DNA of 8,928 bases from JAXHUK01 sp034189725 (GTDB lineage Bacteria > Chloroflexota > Dehalococcoidia > SZUA-161): positions 1 through 8,928 of the forward strand of contig JAXHUK010000160.1 of the NCBI GenBank assembly GCA_034189725.1, in the 5' to 3' direction. The notes under the pieces are model-generated. The model searched no databases and was not told the DNA's origin. It saw nothing but the letters and a program-made list of their open reading frames with translations. The translations under genes were made by a program, and so were the position numbers. How positions within the stretch are numbered: position 1 is the stretch's first letter; each line of letters begins with the position of its first letter. Positions 7,665 through 8,928 of this stretch are shown here, piece by piece.

Positions 7665-8237
7665 CTATCCTTTCCGCTCCGCTGCGCGGAAGATATCTCT
7701 TACGTTCCTATCACCAAGAAGCCGGTATGGCATAATCTTCACCTTCCCCTTCCTGAACATATCCAGCCCCATGCCTGCCATACTCATCAGTCCCGCTATA
7801 CCACCACTCCTCAGTGTAAAGATAGCAGCCATAGATCCCTCGTGTACCCTGCCAAACTGCTTCATGGAAGAAAGGAAAGTCTTGTGAAAAATCGGTATCT
7901 GCTTCTGGGAAGCAGTTACACCCTCACTCTGTGAAAGCTGCCGAAGACTATCCATAACATGAGCAATATCGATGTTATTGGGGCATCTGGTAGTACACGT
8001 TTCACAGGAGGCACAAACCCATATAGTATCGCTGGCCAGCACTTCATCTCGTAAACCGAGATGAACTGAGCGCATGAGCTTATGAGGAACAATATCCATA
8101 GCGAAGGCCAGGGGACAGCCATTGGTACACTTTTCACACTGGAAACATGCGGAGATCGTTTCTCCGCTCTTTTCCTCGACCTTCTTACGGAAAGAGGAGT
8201 TTGGAACCACGTTCCGGGGTAACTCTGCAACTGTCAT
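7665..8237 (-). CDS. hdrC: Heterodisulfide reductase subunit C (double [4Fe-4S] protein)
   Basis: HdrC is the electron wire between HdrA and HdrB. The 190-residue protein has two ferredoxin-type cluster motifs: ACFQCEKCTNGCP (C31, C34, C37, C41) and VCASCETCTTRCP (C75, C78, C81, C85). A basic C-terminal tail with FRKGKVKIMPYRLLG follows; no membrane segment is evident, so it is expected to be cytoplasmic. I chose the ATG at 8237 because AGAGGT lies 6 nt upstream and the HdrC-like sequence begins just after it. An ATG at 8336 would add 33 residues rich in Cys and basic residues that look unlike the family, and its only GGGGAG touches the start codon with no spacing. It is the first gene of the operon and sits next to hdrB with a 2-nt gap. 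Confidence 0.93.
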   Translation of the reverse strand: MTVAELPRNVVPNSSFRKKVEEKSGETISACFQCEKCTNGCPLAFAMDIVPHKLMRSVHLGLRDEVLASDTIWVCASCETCTTRCPNNIDIAHVMDSLRQLSQSEGVTASQKQIPIFHKTFLSSMKQFGRVHEGSMAAIFTLRSGGIAGLMSMAGMGLDMFRKGKVKIMPYRLLGDRNVRDIFRAAERKG

Positions 8238-8279
8238 CGCCCTACCTCTTTTACTAGTAGCGTAGCTAACCACAAACAA

Positions 8280-8386
8280 GCACGAATGTGGTATCCGCTT
8301 ATCGCAACTCTTCAAAAGAATAGGGCAGAATGTCATCTCCCCACGACTTGGAGAGTGTCTCAGAAGCGGGCGCCATCTATTCGTGC
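8280..8386 (-). other. Candidate structured 5' leader RNA upstream of hdrC
   Basis: The minus-strand leader can fold into a closed multi-stem element. P1 is a perfect 8-bp helix GCACGAAU/AUUCGUGC (8386-8379 with 8287-8280). A 3-bp UGG/CCA step follows, then P2, a perfect 6-bp CCGCUU/AAGCGG (8369-8364 with 8300-8295). Inside are two hairpins: CUCUCC/GGGGAG with loop AAGUCGU, and AUUCUU/AAGAGU with loop UUG. The result looks like a three-way junction. It ends 42 nt before the hdrC ATG. I see no consensus of a known riboswitch (cobalamin, SAM-I, THF or glycine). A cis-regulatory role is inference; chance pairing is possible. Confidence 0.4.
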
Positions 8387-8432
8387 CTTACGCTTCTCGT
8401 TTAAATCGCATTCGCCTGCAGTACCAATGCTA

Positions 8433-8461
8433 ATCATAGCACAAAAGTGAGGTGTAGTCTA
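8433..8461 (-). promoter_or_regulatory. Candidate sigma70-type promoter for the hdrCBA-mvhD-metV operon
   Basis: On the minus strand, TAGACT (8461-8456, four of six to TTGACA) lies 17 nt upstream of TATGAT (8438-8433, five of six to TATAAT). A TG one base before the -10 box makes it an extended -10. Transcription would begin near 8426 and give a leader of about 190 nt before hdrC. It is the best promoter-like match I found in the gap between hdrC and the right-edge gene. No transcript data support it. Confidence 0.5.
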
Positions 8462-8476
8462 TCCTTTGGGGATAGA
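8458..8476. promoter_or_regulatory. Palindrome overlapping the -35 box (possible operator)
   Basis: TCTATCC and GGATAGA form a perfect 7-bp inverted repeat with a 5-nt spacer, TTTGG. It overlaps the proposed -35 hexamer (8456-8461), where a dimeric repressor or activator would act. A second, nearly perfect 16-bp dyad, GATACATCGATGCATC, lies at 8524-8539. The binding protein is unknown; both sites are suggestions based on symmetry and position alone. Confidence 0.35.
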
Positions 8477-8549
8477 ACATTGTACATAATCTGGGGAAAC
8501 CGAAGGGGAGGTCCGGAAACACCGATACATCGATGCATCCTGACATATC

Positions 8550-8592
8550 AGATAAGCCCCACGGTTAGCAAAAACAACCGTGGGGCTTATCT
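8550..8592. terminator. Hairpin terminator downstream of the right-edge gene
   Basis: A perfect 17-bp inverted repeat (8550-8566 with 8576-8592) with a GC-rich core (GCCCCACGG) encloses a 9-nt loop, AGCAAAAAC. It lies 32 nt past the stop of the right-edge minus-strand gene and upstream of the hdr promoter. It would insulate the two transcripts. The U-tract after the stem on the minus strand is poor (the stem ends in CUUAUCU, then GAUAUG), so it may work less cleanly than the terminator at 763-805. Confidence 0.7.
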
Positions 8593-8624
8593 TCACTTAC
8601 TGTTTATGTATGCAACTTACTTCG

Positions 8625-8927
8625 TTACCGAGAACCAATGGAATCGGCCAAAATCCGGTTATTGTCGAGTTGATCCTCCAGGACCCCGCGAACCAGGTCA
8701 CAGGCTTCGCCGATCTTGGGACTGGTCAGCCTATAAAACACCGTCGTTCCCTGGTGCCGTGTCGATACCACACCCCGCTCCCGCAAGATTGCCAGGTGCT
8801 GCGAGACATTTCTCTTTTCCCAGATTACCTCTCCACCCTTCTTTCTGATCGCCCTCACACGATGATACGGGATGGCGACTTCAATACCATTTTGATAGTA
8901 AAAGAAGCCTCTCCTGATATCAGTTAT
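8625..8927 (-). CDS. Chimeric frame: MJ1316/DUF504-like tail joined to the C-terminal half of an ArsR-type regulator (5' end outside window)
   Basis: The frame is open from the window edge, so 100 residues are visible. Residues 1-39 (including DIRRGFFYYQ, AIPYHRVRAI and GGEVIWEKR) read like the C-terminal end of the MJ1316/DUF504 domain, associated with RNA-end recognition, which typically closes with IPxHRIR...GEVxWxR. From residue 40 on, NVSQHLAILRERGVVSTRHQ followed by GTTVFYRL and ACDLVRGVLEDQL is the recognition helix, wing and last helix of an ArsR/SmtB repressor. The N-terminal helices and first HTH helix of ArsR are missing. The join falls near 8808-8812. It could be a deletion product or pseudogene, a real fusion, or an assembly artefact near a contig end. 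A gene finder might start at the GTG at 8858, but the sequence before it is clearly protein-like. DNA binding by this product is doubtful. Transcription would end at the 8550-8592 hairpin. Confidence 0.6.
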   Translation of the reverse strand: MTDIRRGFFYYQNGIEVAIPYHRVRAIRKKGGEVIWEKRNVSQHLAILRERGVVSTRHQGTTVFYRLTSPKIGEACDLVRGVLEDQLDNNRILADSIGSR

Positions 8928-8928
8928 C

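Larger units (their letters stand above)
8238..8624. other. 387-nt intergenic control region
   Basis: No protein-coding gene is supported here. From the hdrC side it holds the hdrC ribosome site, the candidate leader structure (8280-8386), the candidate promoter and palindrome (8433-8476), a 16-bp dyad (8524-8539) and a strong hairpin (8550-8592). A plus-strand open frame starting at 8447 runs into the right-edge gene on the opposite strand and has no recognisable protein features. Confidence 0.7.

Noticed and set aside
8238..8336. Upstream ATG at 8336 as the hdrC start (33 extra residues)
   Set aside because: The extra residues do not look like HdrC. The purine run touches the ATG with no spacing, while the ATG at 8237 has AGAGGT at 6 nt.
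8447..8848. Plus-strand 133-residue open frame near the right edge
   Set aside because: It spans a terminator-like hairpin and then runs antisense to the ArsR-like coding sequence. Its Pro/Arg-rich translation is typical of a shadow frame.
1..8928. CRISPR arrays, tRNA/rRNA genes, insertion sequences or prophage features
   Set aside because: No regularly spaced repeats, cloverleaf-like segments, transposase motifs or terminal repeats were seen. The window is a metabolic locus.

Overview
The window suggests an anaerobic bacterium that uses selenocysteine, has roughly even base composition and carries an energy-metabolism locus. It encodes an electron-bifurcating heterodisulfide-reductase-like (Hdr) gene set next to a methylene-tetrahydrofolate reductase accessory protein (MetV) and an acyl-CoA dehydrogenase. 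This mix occurs in acetogen-like or fatty-acid-oxidising anaerobes such as Chloroflexota/Dehalococcoidia relatives, or in Desulfobacterota. I cannot choose between them from the sequence alone. Shine-Dalgarno sites, a sigma70-like promoter and a SECIS-like hairpin directly after the recoded UGA all point to Bacteria rather than Archaea.

Layout. The left edge (2-748, + strand) is the C-terminal two thirds of an acyl-CoA dehydrogenase. It converges on the main operon and is separated from it by a perfect 20-bp stem that can terminate from both sides (763-805). The rest is mainly one minus-strand operon, read from right to left: hdrC (8237-7665), hdrB (7662-6802), a giant hdrA (6705-2266), mvhD (2055-1618) and metV (1526-837). 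A candidate promoter near 8433-8461, a palindrome over its -35 element and a possibly structured leader of about 190 nt precede hdrC. At the right edge (8927-8625, minus strand) is an odd in-frame join: the tail of an MJ1316/DUF504-type domain runs straight into the C-terminal half of an ArsR-type regulator.

Main points. (1) mvhD is interrupted by an in-frame TGA at the position of a conserved cysteine. The same frame continues for 77 more MvhD-like residues, and a hairpin of bacterial SECIS type lies at the right distance. I annotate one 145-residue selenoprotein, which a standard gene finder would truncate at 67 residues. (2) HdrA is about 1479 residues: an HdrA-type flavoprotein with an NfnB/GltD-like NADPH:flavin module inserted, fused to a second HdrA with two C-terminal [4Fe-4S] motifs. 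(3) metV is present without metF in the window.

Working model (inference): HdrB and HdrC, with CCG-type and [4Fe-4S] centres, the fused HdrA with three predicted flavin sites, and Sec-MvhD form a cytoplasmic complex. It would link NADPH, ferredoxin and a C1/methyl or thiol-type partner, with MetV as the folate-side adaptor. It would be analogous to the MetFV-HdrABC-MvhD complex described in Moorella.
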